Source: Eustoma russellianum (taxonomy: Eukaryota > Streptophyta > Magnoliopsida > Gentianales > Gentianaceae). Taken from it: DNA of 64,000 bases. The translations under genes were made by a program, and so were the position numbers. Positions 44,901-57,200 of this stretch are shown piece after piece (the stretch's first letter is position 1; the number at the start of each line of letters is the position of its first letter). The notes under the pieces were generated by a model. The model was not told the DNA's origin, did no database searches, and saw only the letters and a program-made list of their open reading frames with translations. The DNA lies in NCBI GenBank assembly GCA_036186865.1, contig AP025065.1, positions 10,294,010 to 10,358,009 on the forward strand, given 5' to 3'.

Positions 44901-45924
44901 AGCTCGTTTCCTTTGGGTTCTGAGACGAGTCTATTTTTGTTCCGCTCGTTGTCAGGGTATTTATTTGTTTGCTTTTCTTTATTGGGGCAGTCATATGATA
45001 AGTGTCCGAGTTTGCCACATTCATAACATTTAACGTTTTTATCATTTGACTTGTTTTTATTTCTCTTGGTTGTAGTACCCTTATTTTTGTTTCTAAATGA
45101 CCTTCTCATAAATTTTCTTAAGCCTTTAGCTAATAGAATTAGGTCATCGTTATCCGTTTCAGAATCACTATCATCTACGTGATCGGAGGGAGGGGAGACG
45201 TATTCATTTGATTTAAAAGAAATAGCTTTACCTTGTTTAGATGACTCCGATTTCCGTATGGTGAGTTTATTCTTATAAACTTTAAGTGATCCGATTAATT
45301 CTTCCATCTCTATTGACTTAGTTCCTTGCTTTCTTCTATAGCGGTCACTTTAGGATCCCATTCGGATGGAAGACTTCGTAGGACTTTCTGTACCTTTTCC
45401 TGCGTGGTAAAAGCTTTACCAAGAGACTCAAGAGAGTTGTAAATGTCAGTCAAACGAAGATCCATATCAACAATAGACTCATTAGGCAATAATTTAAACG
45501 ACTCAAGTGTGGACATAAGCATGTTTATTGTTGACTCTTTTACTTGACTCGTGCCTTCGTGTTTCATTTCTAGTATCCTCCACATTTCTTGTGCACTCGA
45601 ACAGTTTGACACATAACTAGACTCACTTTTACTTAATCCGTTTAGACGCAATTGCATAGCCCTAGCATTCATACTAAGTTTCTTTTTATCATCACTCGTA
45701 TATTCTTGTCTAGTTTTAACAACTTCTAATGTGACTCCGTCTACGATGGATACCTTAGATGGGACATAAGGACCATCTTCAATGATTGACCAAAGATCTA
45801 TATCTATAGCCATAAGAAAAAGCTTCATTCTAAGTTTCCACTGAATAAACGACTCACCGTCAAAAAGTGGAGGCCTTTGGCTCGACATACCTTCTTGCTC
45901 GGTTTTGAGATTTATGGTTGCCAT
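44897..45924 (-). pseudogene. Copia Gag (SIRE-type), one frameshift
   Basis: Starts MATINLKTEQEGMSSQRPPL at 45924 and continues FDGESFIQWKLRMKLFLMAI, the usual copia Gag head, to a stop at 45310-45312. A one-base shift there separates it from MEELIGSLKVYKNKLTIR and the zinc knuckle CYECGKLGHLSYDC (CX2CX4HX4C, about 44990-45031). A second shift near 44900 leads to the protease. Gag packages element RNA into particles; this copy cannot make an uninterrupted Gag-Pol. Confidence 0.9.
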
Positions 45925-45959
45925 CTCACTGAATCGTTGGATTCCTTGAAGTGAGTGTT

Positions 45960-45976
45960 CCTGCTCTCTGATACCA
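45960..45976 (-). other. Primer binding site of the copia element (tRNA-iMet type)
   Basis: The - strand reads TGGTATCAGAGAGCAGG two bases after the LTR end ...GATCCTACA, matching the initiator-Met primer type over at least the first 11 bases. Confidence 0.85.
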
Positions 45977-45978
45977 CT

Positions 45979-48900
45979 TGTAGGATCTGCAAGGCACCAC
46001 TAGAAGGGAGGGGGGTTGAATAGGTGGTGCGGAAAGTGTGGTTTTTAAAATTTGTTTGAACCTAAACAATTCAACTTCTNNNNNNNNNNAGGATCTACAA
46101 GGCACCACTAGAAGGGAGGGGGGGTTGAATAGGTGGTGCGGAAAGTGTGGTTTTTAAAATTTGTTTGAACCTAAACAATTCAACTTCTGAAAACAGATTC
46201 TGTTTTCAGGACCAGTTTTAAAACGTTCTTAAAACCAGGTTATAGGTCTCCAAAAATTATGAAATTTTGAGAGAACTTAGCCTCAGATGTTATAAGGGTC
46301 CTCTAAAAATTTCAAATTAAAATTCAACCTTTAACCCTTTCAAAAACCGTTGGTACTCAGATTGCTCGAATCTGCCAGAAACGGTAGATGGTTTTGAAAA
46401 ATTTATTCCTATTTGTGTGAACGTCTAAAAGCTCTGACAATTTAACCACTAACTCCTTATACACTATATTTAAATGGGTTGAAACATTTTTGCAAAATTC
46501 TTTTGGGAAGTAGGTCAACTATAATCAAAGTCTCAACCTTTGCAAGTCTGAAAATCAGACTGCACTAGTCTCAGAACTTTTGATGTTTGATTGACTTATA
46601 CTTATCCAAAAGGGTTGAAATTTGTGCCAATTTAACCCTAGAACGTGTGAGTATATTTCTGAAAATTTTCTTGATTTTTGAAATTCGTTAACTATTTTTA
46701 CGAATGCGAACAAGAAGGGTAATCAGTGCAGTAACTGAAAAGTAAATGCTGAAAGTAAATGGCACCAAGATTTTTATACTGGTTCGGTTATAAACAACCT
46801 ACTCCAGTCTTCAAGGAACACCTTCCTTGGTTCACACTAATCACACACACAATACACCTTACCACAGGGTTGATAGAGTTACACCTAACTCTAACCCTTT
46901 ACAAACCTTGTACGATTAATACAATTTGCACGAACACCACCACCTCGCAAGAATGAAGATTGATCACACCTTGATTAATCTTTTACAAAGATATGGAATA
47001 TGTGGTGGTCTATATCAAGCCTATTCAAGATTGAAAGATATGAATACAATAGGCTTACAAGAAGAAAGAAAGAAAGAGAATGTAGAAGAAGAAGGCTAGA
47101 AACTTTTGATCCTTGAACTTGCAACTCTTTTTTTTGTTTTGTTTGCTCTCTTCTTTCATTTTTATGCCATGTAGCCGTCCCCTTGTAGGTGCCTCCCCCT
47201 CTTGAAAATTATCTTCTAAGTCCTTGGGAGAATGTAAGACATCATTGTGACAAGGCCTTGCTTACTTGGCATCTTCTTATTGGATGATCATTTAAGCTTC
47301 GCTTACTTGGCACTTCATGATTGGTTGAATGTTGTCATCATTGATGACTTGAAAAAAAATCTGAGAATAACACTTAACCATGTGCCAAAATCATCACAAA
47401 ATAATTTCTATAAATCATAAGATTATCACATGAATGTTGCAAGACAATTTTCTCACAAAATTGAGCCAAAAATTCGGCCATGCCATGCTGAATTTTCAGC
47501 ATGTGCATCATTCCATTTCATTCAAAATAATGCCAAATTTAATTTGATTTTTCTTTATAAAATGAATCACCAATTAATGGTAAATAACTTTATCACATTG
47601 GAAATGAACATGGACATCTTTATGCTCAATAATTCGGCCACTCTATGTCTCACACATGCTGAAAAAATTTCAGCATGTGTGATATGTAGAATATCACACT
47701 TTATTAATTTAAATAATATTCAAATCATTTTCATTTCTTCTTCCAATCAATCACACAATAAAAGATGACAAATTATATCACATTTATGTCAAAAAAATCG
47801 GCCAGCCTTGTGTAGCATGCTGAAATTTTCAGCATGTGTTATAAGAGAGACAAATTTTGAATTCTTACCATTTGTAACTTCTCTCTTTAATTCACCAATA
47901 TTGCATGATTGATCCTTGACCAATCAATATGCCAACAAGGCTCCAAATAAGCTCCATCTCAGCTGTAGGTGGCGTTGGATATGTATGTGCATGTGCTGAA
48001 ATTTATTTTTGCTAACTTTGTAAAATAATGCACATTTAATAATACACACATGTTATATTCCAATCAGCCCTTAATTTAATTTTCTAGAACACTTTAAGAT
48101 GTATAACATATGTAAAAAGTGTCTAGATACGTGTCACATGATGTACCAAAAACGTTCCATGTGTTGTGTGCGTAGAAAACCGAATTTTCGATATTTATCG
48201 ATTAACCGATTTTTCTCTAATTTAAATTCCAACTTTTGCACATGTTATATATATTATGTTATACATAATATATATAATATATACTTTAAATCTCAGCACT
48301 TGGCTGGTCTAAAGTGGTACCATTAACATGTGACAAAATTAAACTTGGAATCTTCACATTTTGGCCTTAATGTGGAGTAATTTGTGTGTGCCAACATGGA
48401 AAGTATTTTGGGCTGAATATTACATGTAACCCACGAAAATAATAATGATTTTTGAGGTATAGGGGCTGGCCATCTATTTATGGCAAGTACGTGACACGTT
48501 GGCGAAGTTTCGGTATTCGCCCGATACGACAATTTTTGGTTTAGAACCTTTTATCGTGTCGTATTTAATTTGTCATCACCATATCTTATATCATATGATA
48601 TAAGACCTGAATATACTCATAAATATGAGTTAAGTATAGTGGTGTGACGTTAACGTACGTACGTAAAATATATAACGTGTTGGTAGTACGTTGGAATACA
48701 TGTGTATGTGCCTTTTCTTAAAAAAATCTGAAAATATATGTAATATATGTATATGTGGCGTGTATAATTAAGAGGGGAGGAGGAGAAAACTTTCCTTCCT
48801 TGGCTTTGTTGCCTTTGTGCCTTTTCCAAATGTGACTTCCTTTAATGAACTACTTAGTTTAATAAACTAAGTACTTCACTTAATGAACTAGTTTAGTTCA

Positions 48901-49110
48901 TTAATGGTGGCACCTGAAAATAGTATAAACACAACAAATGTTTGTCATATGATGTAAGCTTTAACGCTTCATGGCTCGTTAGTCCGGCAACATTATATAT
49001 ATGCTGAATAAGGCAAGTAATAGCAAAGTATCATACATGTACACGTTTGTATATATATCATGCATTTAAGTCACTTATTTTGAAATCACTCAAACCCCCT
49101 TTTCTCTACA
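45979..49110 (-). mobile_element. 5' LTR of the copia element, with gap and local duplication
   Basis: Matches the LTR at 38453-41474 at an offset of about 7636, with few differences by eye. A 10-N gap at 46080-46089 is bracketed by about 98 bp (45982-46079) that restart at 46090, so the real LTR is about 3.02 kb, as on the other side. It ends TTTCTCTACA at 49110, followed by target duplication CAAAG. Confidence 0.9.
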
Positions 49111-51803
49111 CAAAGGAGATTCAACGTCAGGTTGAAGACCTATTGGCTAGGGGACGAATTAGGGAAAGCATGAGCCCATGTACGGTACCGGTCATCATAA
49201 TGCCAAAGAAGAACGGCTCATTGAGTACCTGATTCCTAGACTGGATGATATGCTTGATGAATTATATGGTGCTAAGTACTTTACGTAAGTTGATTTAAAA
49301 AGTGGATACCATATGGTTCGCATTAGAGAAGGAGATGAATGTAAAACCGCATTTAAAACTAAATTTGGATCATATAAATGGTTGGTCATGTCTTCGGTTT
49401 AACTAATGCACCTAGTACCTTCATGCGATTAATGAACCAAGTTTTGTGATCGTTCATTGGTAAGTTTGTTGTTGTCTATTTTGATGATGTCTTGATCTAC
49501 TCTAAAACATTGCATGAATATATTGATCATTTACGTGTTGTTTTGGAAACGTTGCGAAAGGAATCTTTATATGCTAATTTTAAGAAATGCTCATTCTGCC
49601 TTGACAACATCACATTTTTAGAATATGTTGTTAGTGCAAACGGCATTGAGGTAGACCAAGGAAAAATTAAATCTATCATAGAATGCCCTACACCTAAAAA
49701 CGCTAGTGAAGTTAGGAGTTTCCATGGACTTGCTAGTTTCTATAGGAGATTCGTGAAAGATTTTTCTTCTATTGCTGCCCCCTTGAACGAAATAGTGAAG
49801 AAAGAAGTTGGATTTCATTGAGGCGAGGCGCAACAAAAGGCTTTTGATTTTTTAAGGGAAAACTTACCATCAAACCTATTCTTAAGTTGCCCTTCTTTGA
49901 AGAAACTTTTGAAATAGACGCATCGGAATTAGGTATATGCATGGTATTGAACCAATCTAAAAGTTCAGTTGTGTACTTAGTGAGAAACTCACAGGAGCTC
50001 AACTAAACTATTCGAATATGATAAAGAACTTTATGCGTTAGTTAGAGCTTTGCGAAATCGGCAACACTACTTGCAACCCAAAGAGTTTGTGATTTATATG
50101 GATCATGAATCCCTTAAGTATCTAAAAGACAAGGAAAATTAAACAAGAGACATGTTAAATGCGTAGAATTTATTGAACAGTTTCCTTTTGTGATTCAATA
50201 CAAGCAAGGAAAAGGTAATACCGTAGCTGATGCTTTATCTATGCGATACACTTTGATTACTTCTTTTTCATCTAGTTTACATGGATATGAATCCATAAAG
50301 GAAATGTATGCTGAAGCTCGAGATTTTGTTCTACCTATGAGGCATGTGTTGCATATTTTTTTGGTATGTTTTATATCACTGAAAAATCCAAAGAAAACAA
50401 GTTGTGTATTCCGCGTTGTTCTATCCGTGAATTGTTGGTTAAGGAAGCCTATGGAGGCGTCCTTATGGGTCATTTTGGCATTTTTAAAACTTAAGAAATA
50501 TTGTGTGAACATTTCTTTTGGCCACATATGCGCATAGATATAGAACAATTGTGTGCTAGTTGCATTACCTGTAAGCAAACAAAATCTAAAACCTAACCGC
50601 AGGTTTGTAGAAGCCGTTACTCATCCCTTCTAGCCATTGGTCCGATATTTCTATGGACTTTGTTCTTAGATTACCAAGGTCTAAACATGGTAGAGATAGT
50701 ATTTTGTCATTGTCAATAGATTTTCCAAAATGGCGCACTTTATTGCATGTAAAAAGGTTGACGATGCTTTGCACGTCGCTGCATTATTCTTTAAAGAAGT
50801 GGTACGCTTACATGGTATGCCTCGCACAATTGTTAGCGATAGGGATACTAAATTCTTGAGTCATTTTTGGCGTGTTTTGTGGGGGTAAGTTGGGAATTAA
50901 GCTTTTGTTTCTACTACTGCACTCCCACAAACTGATGATCAAACTGAAGTCATTAACATAATGTTATCTCAATTATTGTGCGCCATAAATCAAAAGAATT
51001 TAAAGAATTGGAAGGATTGTTTATCGTACATTGACTTTGATCGGAATGTTCATACAGGTACTACTCATTCGCCTTTTGAAGTTGTTTATAGTTTCAACCC
51101 CCTATCTCTCCTTGACTTATTGTCTTTGCCTACTAATGAACGTGCTAGTTTAGGCAGTAAAGCTAAAGCTGAGTATGTTAAGTAATTGCATGAAAAGGTA
51201 AAAGTCCAACTTGAAAACAAAAATGAACAATATGCGGAACAAGCTAACAAAAGGAAGAAGCACGTGACCTTTGAACCACGCGATCTAGTATGGATCCATT
51301 TGCGCAAGGAGCGGTTTCCAAAGGAGCGGAGGTCCAAATTGCAGCCCAGAGGAGATGTCCCATTCAAAGTACTTGCTTGCATGAACAACAACGCTATGTC
51401 ATCGACCTTCCCCCAGGTATGTATGAAGATGTTTCGAATACTTTCAATGTTACTGATTTTATTTACTTTCTGCACAGATTTTGAGTCGAAGATGAATCCT
51501 TTCGACCGGAGAGGGAATGATGAAGACGTGGAGCATAACCCACAAGTAGGAGACATGAAGAAGGTTGAAGAGGGAGGAAGCATGTCCGAAGAGGCATCGA
51601 AGGGTCCAGTCACGAGGAGCAAAGCAAAAGAACTAAAACTAGATGTTATGACGATACTTGCTGAAATTGTGCGACACCAAGAGGACAATGTAACTGAGCA
51701 TTGGTGCTATCTTTTAGAGCCTCAAATCAGTTTTGAAGAAGGAAGAAAGAGCATGGGATGGAGGAAGGGTTGGGCGCAACGTCTAGGCATGCTCGTGTAT
51801 TGA
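49111..51803 (+). pseudogene. Ty3/gypsy pol, second part (reverse transcriptase, RNase H, integrase)
   Basis: Continues 38452 exactly: KEIQRQVEDLLARGRIRESM, VPVIIMPKKNG. A deletion of several dozen residues follows near 49220, then PRLDDMLDELYG, DLKSGYHMVRIREGDECKTA and VVVYFDDVLIYSK (catalytic YFDD at about 49472-49486). Next are RSFHGLASFYRRFVKDFSSI, RNase H (YDKELYALVRAL near 50015; VIYMDHESLKYLK), HMRIDIEQLCASCITCKQTK (integrase zinc finger, about 50525-50580) and the integrase core to IDFDRNVHTGTTHSPFEVVY. The C-terminal RKERFPKERRSKLQPRGDVP is near 51305-51360. Multiple stops and shifts make it a pseudogene. The lineage was not assigned. Confidence 0.88.
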
Positions 51804-52305
51804 TTGTGCGTAAAAGGTCTTACATGGCCTAATGTTTGGACGTCATGGCTTGTACTCTTCTGTTATATTTTAGGGTCATTTTACAGGTTTTCAGAATGTT
51901 TTTAAACATTAAAAGTAAAAAATGTTTGTTAAAAGATAGGAAAATAGGCTTTCCAAATTTAGGGAAAACGCCTAAAAGTAGGGTTTTTTCTACATGATGA
52001 CATTGTCTCAGTATTTTGGCCATAACTCACTCATACAATGTCTTTATGAGGTGATTCAAGTTGATATGGAAACTAGACATCCGGGGCTACAATATTTTAG
52101 AGGACCTCATTGACAGATTCGGCACCTAGATATACGAAATATTGCATGCAATGTTTATGAGATGATGAAAATCCAATAGAACACCTATCCTATCTCTTCT
52201 AAACTAGCTTTATCACTTGTAGGGTTATATGTATACATGTTCAGATGTCACAGAATATTGAACGAAAAGTTATAATTTTCAGCCGAAGGCTGTGTAGAAA
52301 GGTTC
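51804..52305 (+). other. Ty3/gypsy 3' flank, possible degenerate LTR start
   Basis: T-rich DNA following the pol remnant, including TATTTTGGCCATAACTCACTC. No clear LTR boundary or polypurine tract could be fixed. It ends with GGTTC (52301-52305), the left target duplication of the next element. Confidence 0.4.
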
Positions 52306-53001
52306 TGTAGTGCCCCGACCCGGACAGCGGAATCCGAACTGGTACGCCCGTCGTAGCTTACTGAGAAGACTACAAGACGCCTCATCTCTCGTATACACAT
52401 CAGCAATGACGTAAGAGAAACAAGTGCGGAAACATGAATCTGATAAATCTCCACCATCAATTCAATACATCAAACGATAATAACATCTCTAAGGGTAGTC
52501 ACAGTAATAACGAACTAATCCTCAAGTGTATGAAAGAACGGAAATAAATAACAACTGTGGCATCTAGCTCCCAACATGTCTCTCTATATATCCCATTCAG
52601 CCCACTCGCCCTCTTCTTCTATGAATATCATGTTGTAGCTAGGCTCATCTGCAATCACAAAGGTAGTACCCTTAGCGAAAAATGCTAGCAAGTAACCCGC
52701 TTATAAGACATACGGGATCAACACATGGCAAGACATGAGTAATGTATAATTCAAGGGAATTGTGGGGCACATGTCTTGTAACTTTCAAATATATAAGCGA
52801 ATAACTTAATAAAGCAAGTACAGCATTTTGCACGCAAATAACAATTCATTGGCAATCAGATACCACTCACATTCATACCACATTGACTCTCGTGATGCAT
52901 GTCAAAATATGCACTACACTACACAATCACAAATGCATGAGCCACTTCTTTTCAAATCAGTGCAATGCATGTCACAATGTCCGGTCTCGTAACTCGTAAC
53001 C

Positions 53002-53279
53002 CTGTAACGCACCCCGGCTTATATTTCCATCCCGGTTAACGTTACAGGCTCGTTATGCTCTGTGATGCACCTCGGCTTATATTTCCATCCCGATTAACAT
53101 CACAGACTCGTAAAACCCTGCAATGCACCTCGGCTTATATTTCCATCCCGATTAACATTGCAGAGGACTTTATACCCTGTAACGCACCCCGGCTTATATT
53201 TCCATCCCGGTTAACGTTACAGTCTTTTGTGCCCTGCAATGCACCCCGGCTTAAATTTCCATCCCGGTTAACATTGCAG
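53002..53279. repeat. Five-unit covarying inverted-repeat array (46-bp units, ~58-bp period)
   Basis: Units at 53002-53047, 53060-53105, 53118-53163, 53177-53222 and 53234-53279. Outer arms in order: CTGTAACG/CGTTACAG, CTGTGATG/CATCACAG, CTGCAATG/CATTGCAG, CTGTAACG/CGTTACAG, CTGCAATG/CATTGCAG; all are perfect 8-bp complements. Inside, CCGG pairs with CCGG (units 1, 4, 5) or TCGG with CCGA (units 2, 3). The loop CTTATATTTCCAT is nearly constant. The array is repeated at 59182-59459. Confidence 0.95.
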
Positions 53280-53789
53280 GTCACCTTCGCAAATCTGTGC
53301 CGAAGCACCTTTCTTTTCAAATCAATATGCAAATGCAAGTGCCATGATGCAAGACTCCTCGTTTCAATCACCTTTCTCGTTCTCGTATGCAATTCACATT
53401 CACATAAGTAGTTCATGTACACACGCGCAAGTATAAGCAACACACAAGCTTTCGCTAATTTACACACCATAACTTAAGCTTCAACCATCTCGTCCACACT
53501 TATTCCTGATTCTAAGGTTCACAACCTAAGGCAAGTGTCCCTGACAATCCTTCCTTGAACTCTCAAACACCTCGTACGTTCATCTCCTAACCCTCCTAAG
53601 TCATCCAAGCTGAACTCCGATTCGAATACCCTTCAAATTCTCCAAACTTGATTCACCATCTTAAGTCATGTTCCCAAGACTTAGACTAGTCCTAATCAGG
53701 TCCTAAGAAGTCCCTAAGGTCACCCAAAGGATCCCCTAGCTTCCCTCTTTCTTCCCTTACTTTCCCACAAAACTGGTTGACGTCATACC

Positions 53790-54244
53790 CTGACGTCGAT
53801 CGATCTACGTACGTCATACCCTGACGTCGATCGATCGACGTCCATCTGAGGCACGTCGATCTCTCACTCAACCTACGTCATACCCTCACGCCATACCCTC
53901 ACTTACTGCACGTCATACCCTCACGTCATACCCTCACATCATACCCTCACGTCATACCCTCACTTACTGCACGTCATACCCTCACGTCATACCCTCACTT
54001 ACTGCACGTCATACCCTCACGTCATACCCTCACTTACTGCACGTCATACCCTCACGTCATACCCTCACATCATACCCTCACGTCATACCCTCACTTACTA
54101 CACGTCATACCCTCACTCTGAACTACGTCGATCGATCGTCGTGCATCTGAGACACGTCGATCTCTCACTCCTTCCACGTCGATCGATCGACGTGCATCTG
54201 AGGCACGTCGATCTCTCACCTGCTATACGTCGATCGATCGACGT
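53790..54244. repeat. CGTCATACCCTCA minisatellite flanked by CGATCGATCG palindromes
   Basis: Perfect palindromes lie at 53823-53842 (GACGTCGATCGATCGACGTC), 54175-54194 (CACGTCGATCGATCGACGTG) and 54227-54244, with a one-mismatch copy at 54125-54142. GCACGTCGATCTCTCAC phrases lie between them. The core is about 18 copies of (A/C)GTCATACCCTCAC, often followed by TTACTGCA. The other LTR has a shorter version at 59970-60413. Confidence 0.92.
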
Positions 54245-57200
54245 CATAGTTTCTCAGAATCTTCATCCTGCGATTTCTGCAGAAATTGCATATCTATAAC
54301 CCAATCATTTTCCAACTTTCTTCCCCTCAATCCAAGCCTAATCTTCCATCTCAATCCATTCTTAATTCCCTCAAGAAGATCCTTCATACGCACGTCAACG
54401 ATTCAATCCTAAAACTTGAATCCTTCATCAAATCAAACCAAAACCTAATCTTTCCACTCCTCCTCCCTTCAACCGCCATTATCCACAAAGTGGGGGTCAA
54501 TGGATGGGGATTTACATGATCTTACGTAATCAACGAACATCAAACAAGATTTCAACATATAATGGCCAAATCTCAAACCAAAACACATAGATCGCACAAA
54601 TAGATTCACATGAAGAAATTACTGCATGGTGATCCAAATTGATATCAAAAGTAGGCCTTTTTTCTTTCGCAAAAACGTAAGAACTTATAAGTAGATTACT
54701 TGCCTTTGATTACTCGGAGAAGGAACGAAGAACGGACGAAGATTGGATGAAGATCTAGCGGAGTTCTTCGCCTAGGGTTGAGGGGAGATGAAAACCGCCT
54801 AGGAGGAGAGAGTTTTGCGTCGTTCTCTCTTCTGAGAAAAGGGAAAACTGACGCTATGTCAGTTTTTTATAAGGAAAGGGAAAAGTTTGGAGTTTCTAAA
54901 TTTATATCCTATTTTCCTATTTATCTTAAAGGATAAATCCTAATATTTAATTCAAAATTAAATCCTCATTAATTTCAATACTTAAACCCTCAATTAATTC
55001 CCATTAATCCTATTATTTAATTCGTAATTAATTACGGTTGACCGTCATTAATCTCATTTAATTCTTCTTTATCTCTTAATTATTCTACGGAGGTTGCGGG
55101 GCGTAACATTCTACCCCCCTTACAAAAAGTTTCGTCCTCGAAACTTGTACGTTACGAAATTAATGATTTAGTATAGCCCTTCATAAATTATTTACTAAGG
55201 TCATGACCGAAATTAGCATTCCTTGCGTATTCCGATATGGTACTCATTTCACTTCCTCGGTACAGGACTAAGTTCTCAAAACATTCAGTGTGTAAGCACA
55301 CCATGTACTCTTTAAATCTATTGCCCTCCGACTGATAGATCGTAACCTATTCTTGTATAGTCTTCGAATCAACCTTAAGGGTAACATCAATATACACGCT
55401 TCATGACTTAATCGTCGGTCTATATCGAACTTATATTGGTTATCATGAACAACACTCTAAAGTCAGTTCTTAAGTGTAGCCCAATCTTTAACTTACGCCC
55501 TGCTCACAAGATTCATCCCTGAAGCCATATGTATATATTCCTTTTTTTTTCTCCGAAATACGATGTACTCTAGTACGATTTAATTTAGTCGATACTACGT
55601 CTCTCAAGGTGCTCTAGCCCTTATGCGATTCAATCCTTAGTCCTTGCTAATGAGTGCTTACAATCTTCTACCTACCCACTTGACATGTATTACCCAGCTT
55701 ATCGCAATCTACGATCCCCGATTCATAAACTTATCCCATATGATTTATCACTTAAATACTTAACCTCCTTTATGTATGCCAATACGGTAACCGTTATCCC
55801 TCCTTAACGCAACTAAGTCTTCATAAGTAATTCTTATATACTTACCAACTAGCTCCATGATCATGCTCTTAATCTCTCAGAGATACCGTCATAAGCCTAG
55901 CATACGAACTATATGTATGGACATGCTTTTTTTTTAAATGCAGTTTAAGTGGCTATAATCCAAAATATAGCTTCAATTAGTTATACAGTATCTCTAAATT
56001 TTTTTTTTGTAAACATGCGAGCTAAAGTATTATAAAATTGTCTTCGCAGATGTTGATTCACATGACCTCTTATAAAAAGAAAGACTAACTTGTTCGCAAG
56101 AATGTCTCAAACAAAGAAGAAAAGAATATATGTGAGCATATCCTACTCTCAAGAGTGTTTCACGTAGGACCTCCTTAAAACCATTTGAAACTCAACGACC
56201 TAAAGGTTTATAAAATAATTTGGAAGTGGTATATCTTTTTCAAAAAGAATGTACGTTTTGCAACTACTTTTTGTCTCGCAAAATATTAGGTAACTTCGTG
56301 GCAAGCAGGTGATAATTCCAAGAATAAAATGCTTGCGATATCGATAATCAACAACTCACATTATTTTAACAAAATAAACATAGTTAAACGAAATTTTTGA
56401 AATAATATCAGAAATATATAGACATATTGTTTTTCAAATCATCAACATTTTAAAATGTATCTATTTTTCAGAGCTTGTCAATAGTAGTTGAAATTCCATC
56501 AGGTTGGAATACGAATACGGAAGAAGATATAACATGGTTAAGGTAGCAGACTATAAATAAACAAACTAGTTAAAATACTTAGAAAAAAATTGAAAAATCT
56601 TTGAAATATAGAGTATATCTTGGTGTACGTGCTCATGTATAAATATTTAACCGCTTGAAACATATTTATCCATACTTCGTATAATTTCTATAATCCACAC
56701 TTACGGTCAGGAATAAATCTTTCTAAGTACCGTATCTTATAGGTCTAATGTTCGTCTACTCATGATAACATCTTTAGCTGAGACACTTCACTCCTAGCCT
56801 GGCAACTCAATATTATTCGTCTTAAGGTATTCTCATTTACCGTACTTCCGTGCGCCACACTAATCCATCGCACTTCCTACTGGGTTATTTTAACCGCTAA
56901 TTCTAATTCAGTTAGTCTCACATGAACAGTACTTATTACTTGTTCAAGCTTGCTTCCTTGCAACTTCAAGCCTACTCGACTCAAGCCGAGTAACTCTATG
57001 TTTCTAGGGGTTCATCACTTAGCTAAAGATTTTGTGACACTTTATCGTTCCAAGGTGTATACTATAGTAGGTTTTCGTATGTCACTGCTGATCAAGATCG
57101 CTAATAAGACTAATATGATCGGCCTATTTTGGTAATTCTAAAATTAGCATCTTAATTGTAAACTATAAACTCCGTTGACAGTATCTGTCACTAACTCTAT

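Larger units (their letters stand above)
52306..55108 (-). mobile_element. 3' LTR of a full-length - strand Ty3/gypsy derivative (2803 bp)
   Basis: On the - strand it runs TGTTACGCCCCGCAACC (55108) to ...CGGGGCACTACA (52306). GGTTC is found immediately outside (52301-52305), and again at 61278-61282. The - strand order is a pyrimidine-rich leader with a GC-type donor-like site ATCAAAGGCAAGTAA (54697-54711), a palindrome and minisatellite block (53790-54244), a five-unit hairpin array (53002-53279), and the terminal GGCGTCTTGTAGTCTTCTCA...CGGGTCGGGGCACTACA. Confidence 0.95.

Noticed and set aside
53055..53470. 118- and 111-codon frames over the hairpin array (also 59235-59650)
   Set aside because: Repeated phrases on both strands arise from the 58-bp repeat; identical in both LTRs because the LTRs are identical.
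53870..54112. CRISPR-like array
   Set aside because: The 13-14 bp CGTCATACCCTCAC units have no unique spacers and lie in a plant LTR; it is a minisatellite.
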